DNA of 6,101 nt, taken from positions 1 through 6,101 of the forward strand of contig CAMNAY010000110.1 of the NCBI GenBank assembly GCA_946531975.1. The letters run 5' to 3'. A program made the translations under genes and the position numbers. A model generated the notes under the pieces. The model did not search any database, had not been told where the DNA came from, and was given only the letters and a program-made list of their open reading frames with translations. This document shows, one piece after another, positions 1 through 6,101 of this stretch; position 1 is the stretch's first letter, and each line of letters opens with the position of its first letter. Source of the DNA: an uncultured Ruminococcus sp. Lineage in GTDB: Bacteria; Bacillota; Clostridia; Oscillospirales; Ruminococcaceae.

Positions 1-1
1 C

Positions 2-382
2 CCGCCCGACCGTCCGGTTCGGTTCGCTGCATATCTCGTGCGCGTGGTGCGCAACACCGCACTGGATCTCTACGACAGACTGCATGCCGCAAAACGCGGC
101 GGTACACAGACTGCTGTCGCGCTCGAAGAACTCGAACAGTGTCTGCCTGCACCGGATGATGTCGAGGAGGCACAGAGCAATGCCGAAACGGGCGAGATGC
201 TCAACAGCTTTCTTGCCGGTCTGCCCGATGAAACCCGCAATATCTTTGTACTGCGCTATGTCTACCTGATGCCGGTCAGGGATATTGCTTCCAAACTCGG
301 CGTATCCGTCAGCAAGGTGAAGGTCGTCCTTCACCGGACACGGAATGCCCTCAAAGATTGGCTGGGAGGTGAGATTCCATGA
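2..382 (+). CDS. ECF-type RNA polymerase sigma factor, C-terminal part (5' end outside window)
   Basis: The reading frame is open from base 2 to the stop at 380-382, giving 126 residues, so the gene begins before the window; the GTG at 38 is internal, not a start. The first visible residues (RFAAYLVRVVRNTALDL) match the end of sigma region 2 (2.3-2.4), where ECF factors carry a pattern like 'F.aWLlrIarNlalD' used in promoter melting and -10 recognition. After an acidic linker comes region 4: LPDETRNIFVLRY followed by the helix-turn-helix DIASKLGVSVSKVKVVLHRTRNALK, which binds the -35 element. There is no region 3, as expected for the ECF group. Such proteins direct RNA polymerase to a small regulon and are normally held by a co-encoded anti-sigma factor. 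The stop overlaps the next start (ATGA), which suggests translational coupling to the membrane protein downstream. Family assignment is confident; the regulon is unknown. Confidence 0.9.
   Translation, partial: PPDRPVRFAAYLVRVVRNTALDLYDRLHAAKRGGTQTAVALEELEQCLPAPDDVEEAQSNAETGEMLNSFLAGLPDETRNIFVLRYVYLMPVRDIASKLGVSVSKVKVVLHRTRNALKDWLGGEIP
364..370 (+). promoter_or_regulatory. Ribosome binding site for the membrane protein gene
   Basis: GGGAGGT lies inside the end of the sigma factor gene. Its GGAGG core ends 9 bases before the ATG at 379. It supports that start and allows independent initiation in addition to coupling through the ATGA overlap. Confidence 0.7.
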
Positions 383-1458
383 ATGCGAAATCACTTCTGC
401 GGGCGCTCAGTGAGATCGACCCGCAGTACCTCGAAGCCGCCTTGAAAGCCGGTGAACAGCAGGATCAGCCTGAATCCGCACAGACTGCGGAGGAGATCTC
501 TGCGGAACCGGTGCAGATCCGGAGATCCGGAATCGGAAGAAAGCTCAGAATCGCGGGCTGGAGCGCTGCTGCTGCATGTCTCCTGCTCGTCGGCGGTGCA
601 ATGCTGCATCTGCGGCAGTCCGCCAAAGAGAATGTCTTTGTTCCGCCTGCCTCTCAGAATGAGGAGATTCTTGAGGTCACCGGTACTGCTTCTGTGACAC
701 AGCATTCCGGACAGAATACTGCCGCCCTGACCACTGCGACCCGACGCATCATGACCTCTGCGGTCACGCTGCCGGTGCAGACCGGCGATGTCACTCAGAA
801 TCAGCAGCAGTCCGGAGAATCCGAACCGCAGCAGCCTGCCGTTACACGCGATGCGCCGGCTTCCACCGCGCAGCCGCAGCTAACGGAGGGCGGTCAGCAC
901 ACGCAGAGCTCTGTAACCACGGCTTCCTCCATTGCACCGACCGATACCGGTACGCCTGGACCGGGTGCGGTCAGTGATACGCCTGTTCTGGAGGCAACTG
1001 CCGATCAGCAGGGCACGCTGCCGGACGGAAAGATGCGGTTCATCCTCGTGAATGATCCGGCGGAAATCGCACGCTATCTCAGCGGCGAGACAACGGAGGT
1101 GACGCTCGGAGAGGGGCAGAAGCCTTCGGATGTAACCGACCGGATTCTGAACAATCCGCAGATGATCCGCGTACAGTGGCAGACGCAGGACAACCGCTGG
1201 GAAGTCTACGGCATTCAGTCTGCCGGGATCGACGCAAACGGCGTTCTGCATCTCGAAATCGGAATGTACACAAGCGGGCTGCGCAATGACGGTGTGCCTT
1301 GGGTCTATGAAACCGCGCTGCTCTATGCGGACGGCTCGCTCCCGCAGATTACCGACGTTCAGGTCCATTGGCAGTATTTCGAGGAACAGGGCGGCATTTC
1401 TCAGTGGCTCGCATTTCAGGCGTCGCTCGCTGAGGATGTCAGCATTACGATCAGATAA
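379..1458 (+). CDS. Single-pass membrane protein, putative anti-sigma factor with extracellular sensor-like domain
   Basis: This 359-residue protein is encoded directly after and overlapping the ECF sigma gene, the usual place of an anti-sigma factor; that role is inferred from context. Visible layout: a cytoplasmic head of about 57 residues beginning MNAKSLLRALSEIDPQYLEA, with basic residues just before the membrane; one transmembrane helix at about 58-78 (GWSAAAACLLLVGGAML core); a stalk at about 80-214 very rich in Thr, Ser, Gln and Pro; and a folded-looking beta-type domain at about 218-345. Orientation is probably N-inside. The head lacks the HxxxCxxC zinc motif of ZAS anti-sigma factors and is short for a classical anti-sigma domain, so sigma binding would have to use a different helix arrangement. 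The C-terminal domain (FILVNDPAEIARYL, then AGIDANGVLHLEIGMY at 282-297) resembles the repeats of the secreted protein encoded next. The start is supported by a Shine-Dalgarno site. No catalytic motif is seen. Confidence 0.8.
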   Translation: MNAKSLLRALSEIDPQYLEAALKAGEQQDQPESAQTAEEISAEPVQIRRSGIGRKLRIAGWSAAAACLLLVGGAMLHLRQSAKENVFVPPASQNEEILEVTGTASVTQHSGQNTAALTTATRRIMTSAVTLPVQTGDVTQNQQQSGESEPQQPAVTRDAPASTAQPQLTEGGQHTQSSVTTASSIAPTDTGTPGPGAVSDTPVLEATADQQGTLPDGKMRFILVNDPAEIARYLSGETTEVTLGEGQKPSDVTDRILNNPQMIRVQWQTQDNRWEVYGIQSAGIDANGVLHLEIGMYTSGLRNDGVPWVYETALLYADGSLPQITDVQVHWQYFEEQGGISQWLAFQASLAEDVSITIR

Positions 1459-1488
1459 CCGTTTTACTACACAACGATATGACACAGA

Positions 1489-1496
1489 AAGAGGGG
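1489..1496 (+). promoter_or_regulatory. Ribosome binding site for the dockerin protein gene
   Basis: AAGAGGGG sits 7 bases before the ATG at 1504 and fixes that start, which also gives a well-formed signal peptide. It lies in the 45-base gap after the membrane protein gene. I see no convincing -35/-10 pair in that gap, so the gene is probably read from the upstream operon promoter. Confidence 0.7.
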
Positions 1497-1503
1497 TCTT
1501 CAC

Positions 1504-4500
1504 ATGAAACAGTTTCAGAAAGTTCTGGCAGGAATCGGCAGTATCGCCGTTCTGCTGCAGGCAGGGGCGGCATTTCCCGCTGTCCCGCAGATTACTGCGT
1601 CCGCGGCTGCGGCTGAGAGCATGCAGCTTCGCGTTTTCTCCTACAATTTCGGCTCGTTCAGCGCACTCTATGACACTGTGGGAAAGTGCTGGTATGACAC
1701 GGAGGGCAATCTGCTCTCTGCGGAAAGCGCAGCAAAACAGCAGGCGCGCTTCGACGGCAATGATGTCACGGTCGATCTCGAAAACAAGACCGTAACGGAC
1801 AGCAAGGGCAAGGAGCTGCCCGCACTCACTCAGTGCATCGAGGACTACCTCAGCCACAACAAGGGCTGGGTCTCCTATGAGGCAAAATACTACGACAAGG
1901 CACAGCAGAAGTATGTCACGGTCCCAAAGCCCGCAGGCTTCCCGCTGACCTATCAGTTCCGCAAGGATGACGATTCCTTCGCCTGCGACCTCTATTTCGG
2001 CTCGCACCTCTACTGCACGCTCGCGTATCATCAGCAGGGCTATGCCTACGGCGCAGCCGTCAGGGGCGAACGCGCAACTGCCGATACACTGCCCTTTACC
2101 GATGCGGGCGACGCGACCGTTGACGGCGATGTCAATGTCTGCGACGCCGTTCTGACCTGCCGTACCGTTGCCGAGGATCCGGATGTGCCGATCACGGCAC
2201 TCGGCAGAGAGCTTGCCGATTCCAACAGCGACGGCAGGGTCGATAAGGACGACTCCCTTCAGGTGCTTTACCGGCTCGCCGGCATCGAACCCTCAATTCA
2301 GGATTTCCCGGATCAGATCGAGACCTGGTGCGAGACACAACAGCCGGGATCCAACAGCCTGACGTACCTGCTGATGCGTCAGAATGCTGAGGAATCCGGC
2401 AACCAGCTCAGCTCCGGCGCTGCCTATACCGGCGCCTTCGTCAAGAACGCTGAAAGCGAACGGTATGATGAGCCGCTCGATGCGATCTCCTTCTATTACC
2501 GCGCGCCGAATGATCTTCCGGCGGGTGAATACTGCATCAAGCGGGCAGAATTCGACCCCAAGACCAAGACGGTGCGGATGTTCATCGGCGCCCGCGAGAC
2601 CTCTGTCACCGACGTGGAGCCCGATGTCAGACGGTTCCTGCTGCTGATTCCTGCCGGAAAATATGATTTCACCAACTGGAATTTCCAGCTTGAAACCGAG
2701 AAAACCTCCTATGATGAAATCACGCAGCTGAGCAGCAATCATACGGTCATGCTGACCAAGGTGCAGGCGGAAAACAAGCAGTCTGCGGAGATCCTGCGCA
2801 TGACACAGGAGGATCTCCCGTATAATGCGCCCGATCTGCATAACTACTGGAGCATGATCCAGAACGGCGGTCAGTTTGAGTTGTATGATCTGGTGCGCGG
2901 CGATGAGACCGATACGCTGAATCTCGCCTATGTCAAGGAAAGCACCGCGGATGACGGAATCCGGATCCGCCGCATTGAAATGGATGATTACGGCGCTCTG
3001 ACGGTTTATGCTTCCAAGATGAAGCGCACCGGCACGGATGATGAAACGACATACTACGGTGTCCATACGGCAAGCATTGAGCTGAAGCACGGCGCACTGC
3101 CTGAGCCTTCCGGCGTTCACTACGTCTTTGAGGATATGGACGGCGGTTCGGATCCCGCTGCAATCAGCTTCGTGAAGCAGAGTCCTTACAGACAGTTTGC
3201 GCTCTATGCAAAGACAACAGAAGATGACTTTGTAAAAGACGAGGAGATCCGCAAGGAAATGCAGGCTGCCGGCGAAAGCTGCAGGGGCTTCTGGTGCAAT
3301 GCGCACGCGCAGACGGAGGACCCGGCACTGCTCGCACTCCGCAGTCAGTACCGCGATTCCGCATCGGTCTATCTCCTGCACAGCTGCACGGAGCACTATG
3401 CGATTACCGGCGCACAGATGGATCATGCGGCGAAGAAACTGACACTCACGGTCGGGTGCTATAACGATCAGAGCGGACTGAGCTCCCAGGAGCCGGTCTT
3501 CTCCAGACTGACGCTTGATCTGCCGCAGCACGAGCTGACTGCCGGCGATCTGACGATCGAGACGCAGTTCGTCAACTACGGCGATGATGCCGCTGCTTTT
3601 GATGCGGCAAACCGCGGCTATGTCATCATCGAAAACGGCAAAATGCTGACGGACGGTGTCTCAAATACGAAAATCCCCTGCAAGGTTACACAGGAATTCG
3701 AGGAGTTCCCGGCTCCGGGTACGATCACGCCTGACTATCCCAATGTCTGGCAGGTCAGAGATGAAAATGAATACCGCGCATACTGCGATGCGTTCCATCT
3801 GGAAGAAGATACGGCAACGCTGGAACTGCTCGGCACAAAAGATCTCCTCTTTGTCAGAACAGAGGACTATCCCTGCGGAAGAAGCCGGCTCAGCAGCATC
3901 AATGTCTCCTATGACGGCGTGCTGGACATGAACTTTGCAAACTGGAGCTACCGCGATGTGGCGTATGAGCTTGCACTTCCGTCGGTCTACACCGTTGAGA
4001 CACCCAAGGGCAAGATGCCGACGGTCGGTTCCCTCAAGATCGGCCATGCGAACTATTTGGACGATTACAATTCGGAGACCGATCCGGAGCATCTGCGCTT
4101 TGTCCTCAATCACTGGGAGACAGTTGACAGCCTGACCTGCACGGAACCGGTCGTACCGAAGAACTGGCTGATCGGCGATACGGCTGTGACCGGCACGCAG
4201 ATGTATTACGAATCGGATCTGAAGCTGAACAAGGATGCGCTGGCTTATGTCCTGACCGATCCGGCAGAGATCAAAGAACAGCTCAGGCTCTGCGGAGAAG
4301 ACGGAAACTGGGACACTGATCACTGCGACATGCTCGTTCTGTCTGCTGCAAACATGAAGAAGGGCGCAATGACAGCGGTGAAGTCTGCGAAAATTGACTG
4401 CCAGACCAATGTGCTGGACGTCGATCTCATCACCTTCGGACAGCAGAGTGAAACCTGCACCGGTACATTCTGCCTGCTCATCGAAAAAGATAAGCTGCCG

Positions 4501-5574
4501 GACTTCTACTCCGTCAACCTGAAGACGGAGGAGGCAACCGATTCTTATTATGAAGTGCAGAGCGCAAAGAATACCAAGCTGACAATCAAGGCAGTGCCGG
4601 ACTATCATCAGGCACACGCTTCAGCGGAGGTGCTGACCGGTGCGCCTGTCAGCAGAACGCTCGATGCGAAATATGACAACTCGGTGCAGTGGTTCTATGA
4701 CAAGGATAAAATCGCGGCGGTCTTTCAGGAAAGCGGCTGGGACAGCGATGCGCTGAATTCGGTTGATCCGGCAAATTGCCAGATTCTGCTGGTCAATGTG
4801 CCGAACACGTACAGCAAGATCAATCTCCAGAAGGTTTCATACGACGATGAACACCAGCTCTACCTCAAGGTCAGCGGTGTCGGCTCTGCCGAGCAGCATG
4901 TCACACAGTTCTGCCTGGTCCTGCCGACGAGTGCGCAATGCACCTCCGGCTGCAAAGCGATCATTGCAAGTGAAATCAACTGCGGAAACGACGACTGGAT
5001 TCTCGATTACCGGATGAATATGACACGGCATCTGGTCTATTCCGAACTGAGCAGCGGTCTTATGGATGCTCAGGCGGGCTGGTATGAGGATGCGCTGAGC
5101 AGCGCTGACGGAACCGAGCCTTCCTATGAATTCATCAGCTGTGACGGTCTCAAAGAGGACGGCAGCGATGCCAGAGCAAAGCAGATCATGGAAAAGGCGG
5201 GGATGGAAATTCCGGAAGATCCGGTTGACCTGCTCGTCATCAGCATTCCGGTTCCGCACGGGAGCAACCTTGCCGGTGTGCAGAATCTGTTCCTTTTGGG
5301 TTCGACTTACGGTGCAGAGACGCTTCGCGCCAATATCGGAATCTACTCCGGGCCGGTTCAGCCGGCAGTCGAGTCCGTCATCAAGGTCGTTGTGCAGCTG
5401 CATTCGGGCATGAGCGAGGAGATCAGCCGTGTGGAGATTGCTCCGACCTTCTACCGCGGTGAGTTTTCCGACGGCGGCGAAGAAGCACAGAAAGCTTTTG
5501 AGGAATCCCTGCCCGAACAGCTCAATCTCACGGAAATCAGAGAGTGGGTATACTCAGAGCCGCAGGTCGGCTGA
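1504..5574 (+). CDS. Large secreted dockerin-containing multi-repeat protein (putative cellulosome component)
   Basis: This 1356-residue protein begins with a signal peptide: MKQFQK, a hydrophobic stretch at about 7-24, and likely cleavage in the Ala-rich stretch near residues 32-37 (ASAAAAES). Residues about 40-199 form an N-terminal module I do not recognise, rich in Tyr and Asp. Residues 200-262 are a type I dockerin with two calcium loops. Dockerins bind cohesin modules of scaffoldins, so the protein is probably attached to a cellulosome or the cell surface. Residues about 285-1335 contain roughly seven diverged beta-rich units. Each has a hydrophobic start often followed by an acidic turn, a central strand motif such as AKIDCQTNVLDVDL, and a strand like FCLVLP. 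No glycoside hydrolase, esterase, lyase or peptidase signature and no sortase motif is visible. About 27 cysteines are present, many for an exported Gram-positive protein. Position in an operon with a sigma/anti-sigma pair suggests it is co-regulated with, or part of, that signalling unit. Secretion and dockerin are confident; the function of the repeats is unknown. Confidence 0.9.
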   Translation: MKQFQKVLAGIGSIAVLLQAGAAFPAVPQITASAAAAESMQLRVFSYNFGSFSALYDTVGKCWYDTEGNLLSAESAAKQQARFDGNDVTVDLENKTVTDSKGKELPALTQCIEDYLSHNKGWVSYEAKYYDKAQQKYVTVPKPAGFPLTYQFRKDDDSFACDLYFGSHLYCTLAYHQQGYAYGAAVRGERATADTLPFTDAGDATVDGDVNVCDAVLTCRTVAEDPDVPITALGRELADSNSDGRVDKDDSLQVLYRLAGIEPSIQDFPDQIETWCETQQPGSNSLTYLLMRQNAEESGNQLSSGAAYTGAFVKNAESERYDEPLDAISFYYRAPNDLPAGEYCIKRAEFDPKTKTVRMFIGARETSVTDVEPDVRRFLLLIPAGKYDFTNWNFQLETEKTSYDEITQLSSNHTVMLTKVQAENKQSAEILRMTQEDLPYNAPDLHNYWSMIQNGGQFELYDLVRGDETDTLNLAYVKESTADDGIRIRRIEMDDYGALTVYASKMKRTGTDDETTYYGVHTASIELKHGALPEPSGVHYVFEDMDGGSDPAAISFVKQSPYRQFALYAKTTEDDFVKDEEIRKEMQAAGESCRGFWCNAHAQTEDPALLALRSQYRDSASVYLLHSCTEHYAITGAQMDHAAKKLTLTVGCYNDQSGLSSQEPVFSRLTLDLPQHELTAGDLTIETQFVNYGDDAAAFDAANRGYVIIENGKMLTDGVSNTKIPCKVTQEFEEFPAPGTITPDYPNVWQVRDENEYRAYCDAFHLEEDTATLELLGTKDLLFVRTEDYPCGRSRLSSINVSYDGVLDMNFANWSYRDVAYELALPSVYTVETPKGKMPTVGSLKIGHANYLDDYNSETDPEHLRFVLNHWETVDSLTCTEPVVPKNWLIGDTAVTGTQMYYESDLKLNKDALAYVLTDPAEIKEQLRLCGEDGNWDTDHCDMLVLSAANMKKGAMTAVKSAKIDCQTNVLDVDLITFGQQSETCTGTFCLLIEKDKLPDFYSVNLKTEEATDSYYEVQSAKNTKLTIKAVPDYHQAHASAEVLTGAPVSRTLDAKYDNSVQWFYDKDKIAAVFQESGWDSDALNSVDPANCQILLVNVPNTYSKINLQKVSYDDEHQLYLKVSGVGSAEQHVTQFCLVLPTSAQCTSGCKAIIASEINCGNDDWILDYRMNMTRHLVYSELSSGLMDAQAGWYEDALSSADGTEPSYEFISCDGLKEDGSDARAKQIMEKAGMEIPEDPVDLLVISIPVPHGSNLAGVQNLFLLGSTYGAETLRANIGIYSGPVQPAVESVIKVVVQLHSGMSEEISRVEIAPTFYRGEFSDGGEEAQKAFEESLPEQLNLTEIREWVYSEPQVG
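2101..2289 (+). other. Internal type I dockerin module (residues 200-262 of the secreted protein)
   Basis: Two EF-hand-like calcium loops are readable. The first has ligands D203, T205, D207, N211 and D214 (GDATVDGDVNVCD). The second has D239, N241, D243, D247 and D250 (ADSNSDGRVDKDD). Each fits the dockerin pattern D-x-(N/T)-x-D-G-x-x-(N/D)-x-x-D and is followed by a helix (AVLTCRTVAED and SLQVLYRLAGI). The ITALGRELAD linker between the repeats is of the ruminococcal type. The module sits between an N-terminal module and the repeat region rather than at the C terminus. Loop positions 10-11 differ between the halves (VC versus KD), so the two faces are not equivalent. Confidence 0.88.
2356..5508 (+). 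repeat. Protein-level tandem array of about seven diverged ~153-residue units
   Basis: A central strand motif recurs: AEFDPKTKTVRMFI, IEMDDYGALTVYA, AQMDHAAKKLTLTV, INVSYDGVLDMNF, AKIDCQTNVLDVDL, KVSYDDEHQLYLKV, and a weaker GSTYGAETLRANI. Their aligned hydrophobic residues fall at about 357, 499, 646, 807, 971, 1119 and 1274, so the spacing is 142-164 residues. Most units begin with a strand and often an acidic turn (YVLTDPAEI, VWQVRDENEY, VQWFYDKDKI), and many have a late strand such as FLLLIP, LALPSV, FCLLIE or FCLVLP. Divergence is high and no DNA-level repeat was noticed, so the duplications are old. The unit does not match a family I can name. The first, second and seventh units are the least certain. 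Confidence 0.6.
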
Positions 5575-5595
5575 GTGCAGGATCTTCATCCGAAT

Positions 5596-5614
5596 GCACC
5601 GGTGAAAACCGTGC
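5596..5614 (+). other. Small hairpin with GAAA tetraloop in the operon 3' untranslated region
   Basis: GCACCGGT (5596-5603) pairs with ACCGTGC (5608-5614) with one bulged C, closing a GAAA loop, a GNRA-type tetraloop. It lies 21 bases after the stop of the dockerin gene and before the main terminator. It lacks its own U run, so it is not a terminator. It may protect the 3' end of the message or be incidental. Confidence 0.4.
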
Positions 5615-5631
5615 GCTGACATAAACAGATT

Positions 5632-5677
5632 ACGCCATAGTATTTCTGACTCGCATCAGGAATACTATGGCGTTTTT
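5632..5677 (+). terminator. Intrinsic terminator of the sigma/anti-sigma/dockerin operon
   Basis: ACGCCATAGTATTTCTGA (5632-5649) pairs with TCAGGAATACTATGGCGT (5656-5673) through 18 pairs with a single G-U, a 6-base loop, and a following T run (5673-5677). It starts 57 bases after the stop of the dockerin gene and is a strong Rho-independent terminator on the plus strand. The minus strand lacks a clear U run after the stem, so it is mainly one-directional. Confidence 0.92.
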
Positions 5678-5701
5678 CATTGCGCCGCGCAGAAACGGCT
5701 G

Positions 5702-5747
5702 CATAAAGAAACGGGGCATCTGTGCGTGCATGCACAAATGTCCCGTT
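5702..5747 (-). terminator. Intrinsic terminator of the HPr gene
   Basis: The stem is formed by 5710-5725 and 5732-5747 (AACGGGGCATCTGTGC against GCACAAATGTCCCGTT), with one mismatch, one G-U pair and a 6-base loop. Read on the minus strand, the stem is followed by TTTCTTTATG, the U-rich tail expected downstream of HPr. On the plus strand only a weak T stretch follows, so the minus-strand assignment is preferred. Confidence 0.78.
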
Positions 5748-5829
5748 GTATATTGGCAGATGCATATCCGCAGCATGTCAGGATGTACTGCGTATCTAAA
5801 CAGCCCTGATTGTCAGGGATATGCGTATG

Positions 5830-6101
5830 TTACCGGCTCTCGTCGCTGAAGCCGCTGTCAACCAGTTCGACCAGAGAAGCAACTGCCTGCTCCTCATCCG
5901 TGCCGTCAGCGATAATGCGGATTGCAGTGCCGCCGACAATGCCCAGAGACAGAATGCCCAGCAGAGACTTTGCATTCACACGGCGCTCCTCTTTCTCAAT
6001 CCAGATTGCAGAACGGAACTCGTTTGCCTTCTGAATGAAGAAGGTTGCAGGACGTGCGTGCAGACCCACCTGATTCTGAACCATAACATCTTTGATACAC
6101 A
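5830..6101 (-). CDS. ptsH: Phosphocarrier protein HPr (first base of start codon outside window)
   Basis: HPr is the small cytoplasmic carrier that accepts phosphate from PEP-phosphorylated enzyme I on a histidine and passes it to sugar-specific EIIA proteins of the phosphotransferase system. In Firmicutes it is also phosphorylated by HPr kinase on Ser46 and then acts with CcpA in catabolite repression. The active-site motif GLHARPA and the regulatory motif AKSLLGILSLG are both present. Reading upstream of the ATG at 6084 the frame continues as CIKDV, preceded by a partial codon ending in TG at 6100-6101. Taking that as the start gives 90 residues and places the histidine at 15 and the serine at 46, exactly the family numbering, so the ATG at 6084 is internal (Met7). 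His at 15 argues against the paralogue Crh, which has Gln there. The gene converges on the dockerin operon and has its own terminator. Confidence 0.95.
   Translation of the reverse strand, partial: CIKDVMVQNQVGLHARPATFFIQKANEFRSAIWIEKEERRVNAKSLLGILSLGIVGGTAIRIIADGTDEEQAVASLVELVDSGFSDESR

Noticed and set aside
38..382. GTG at 38 as start of the sigma factor
   Set aside because: The frame is open upstream to base 2 and the upstream residues fit sigma region 2, so the gene is cut by the window edge.
1459..1503. Possible separate promoter before the dockerin gene (TTTTAC and GATATG-like words)
   Set aside because: The words are poor matches with wrong spacing in only 45 bases; readthrough from the operon is more likely.
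880..2031. 383-codon open frame on the minus strand
   Set aside because: It runs antisense to the end of the membrane protein gene, the gap and the start of the dockerin gene. Its translation has no recognisable domain and the plus-strand products are well supported.
2293..3531. 412-codon open frame on the minus strand
   Set aside because: It lies wholly antisense to the dockerin protein. Its composition (Arg, Cys, His, Leu, Ile rich) is that of a shadow frame in G+C-rich coding DNA.
3661..4617. 318-codon open frame on the minus strand
   Set aside because: Antisense shadow of the dockerin protein repeats; no domain, no supporting ribosome site noted.
5667..5849. Short plus-strand frame starting in the terminator stem
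   Set aside because: It crosses both terminators and the end of the HPr gene, has no ribosome binding site and no recognisable protein.
5830..6101. Crh (catabolite repression HPr-like protein) instead of HPr
   Set aside because: Crh lacks the phosphorylatable His15; here GLHARPA has the histidine.
1..6101. CRISPR array, insertion sequence, tRNA or attachment site
   Set aside because: No direct DNA repeats with spacers, transposase frame, cloverleaf-like segment or terminal repeats were seen on either strand.

Overview
The window looks like part of a chromosome of a Gram-positive (Firmicutes) anaerobe. The best guess is a cellulosome-forming Ruminococcus-type bacterium. Three observations support this: a dockerin module with two calcium loops of the ruminococcal style, an HPr protein carrying both His15 and the regulatory Ser46 typical of Firmicutes, and Shine-Dalgarno sites of the GGAGG/AGAGGGG kind. 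G+C content is above 50 % by eye. The genus is an inference from module style, not from any marker gene.

Left part (1-5574, plus strand): three genes lie head to tail and probably form one operon whose promoter is outside the window. The first is the C-terminal two thirds or so of an ECF-type sigma factor (2-382, 5' end missing). It overlaps by ATGA a single-pass membrane protein (379-1458) that sits where an anti-sigma factor belongs. This protein has a short cytoplasmic head, one membrane helix, a long T/S/Q/P-rich stalk and an extracellular C-terminal domain. After 45 bases comes a 1356-residue secreted protein (1504-5574). It has a signal peptide, an unrecognised N-terminal module, an internal type I dockerin, and then about seven diverged repeats spaced roughly 153 residues apart.

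The most interesting point is that the extracellular domain of the putative anti-sigma factor resembles the repeat unit of the secreted protein. The operon may therefore encode a sensor and a scaffold-bound secreted protein that share a fold and perhaps a ligand. This would be a sigma/anti-sigma signalling unit tied to the cellulosome. It is a hypothesis from reading the sequences by eye.

Right part (5575-6101): the operon ends in a strong intrinsic terminator (18-bp stem plus U run). It faces a convergent minus-strand gene for the phosphocarrier HPr (ptsH), which has its own hairpin terminator. Only the first base of the HPr start codon appears to be missing from the window. No tRNA, rRNA, CRISPR, insertion sequence or phage feature was seen.
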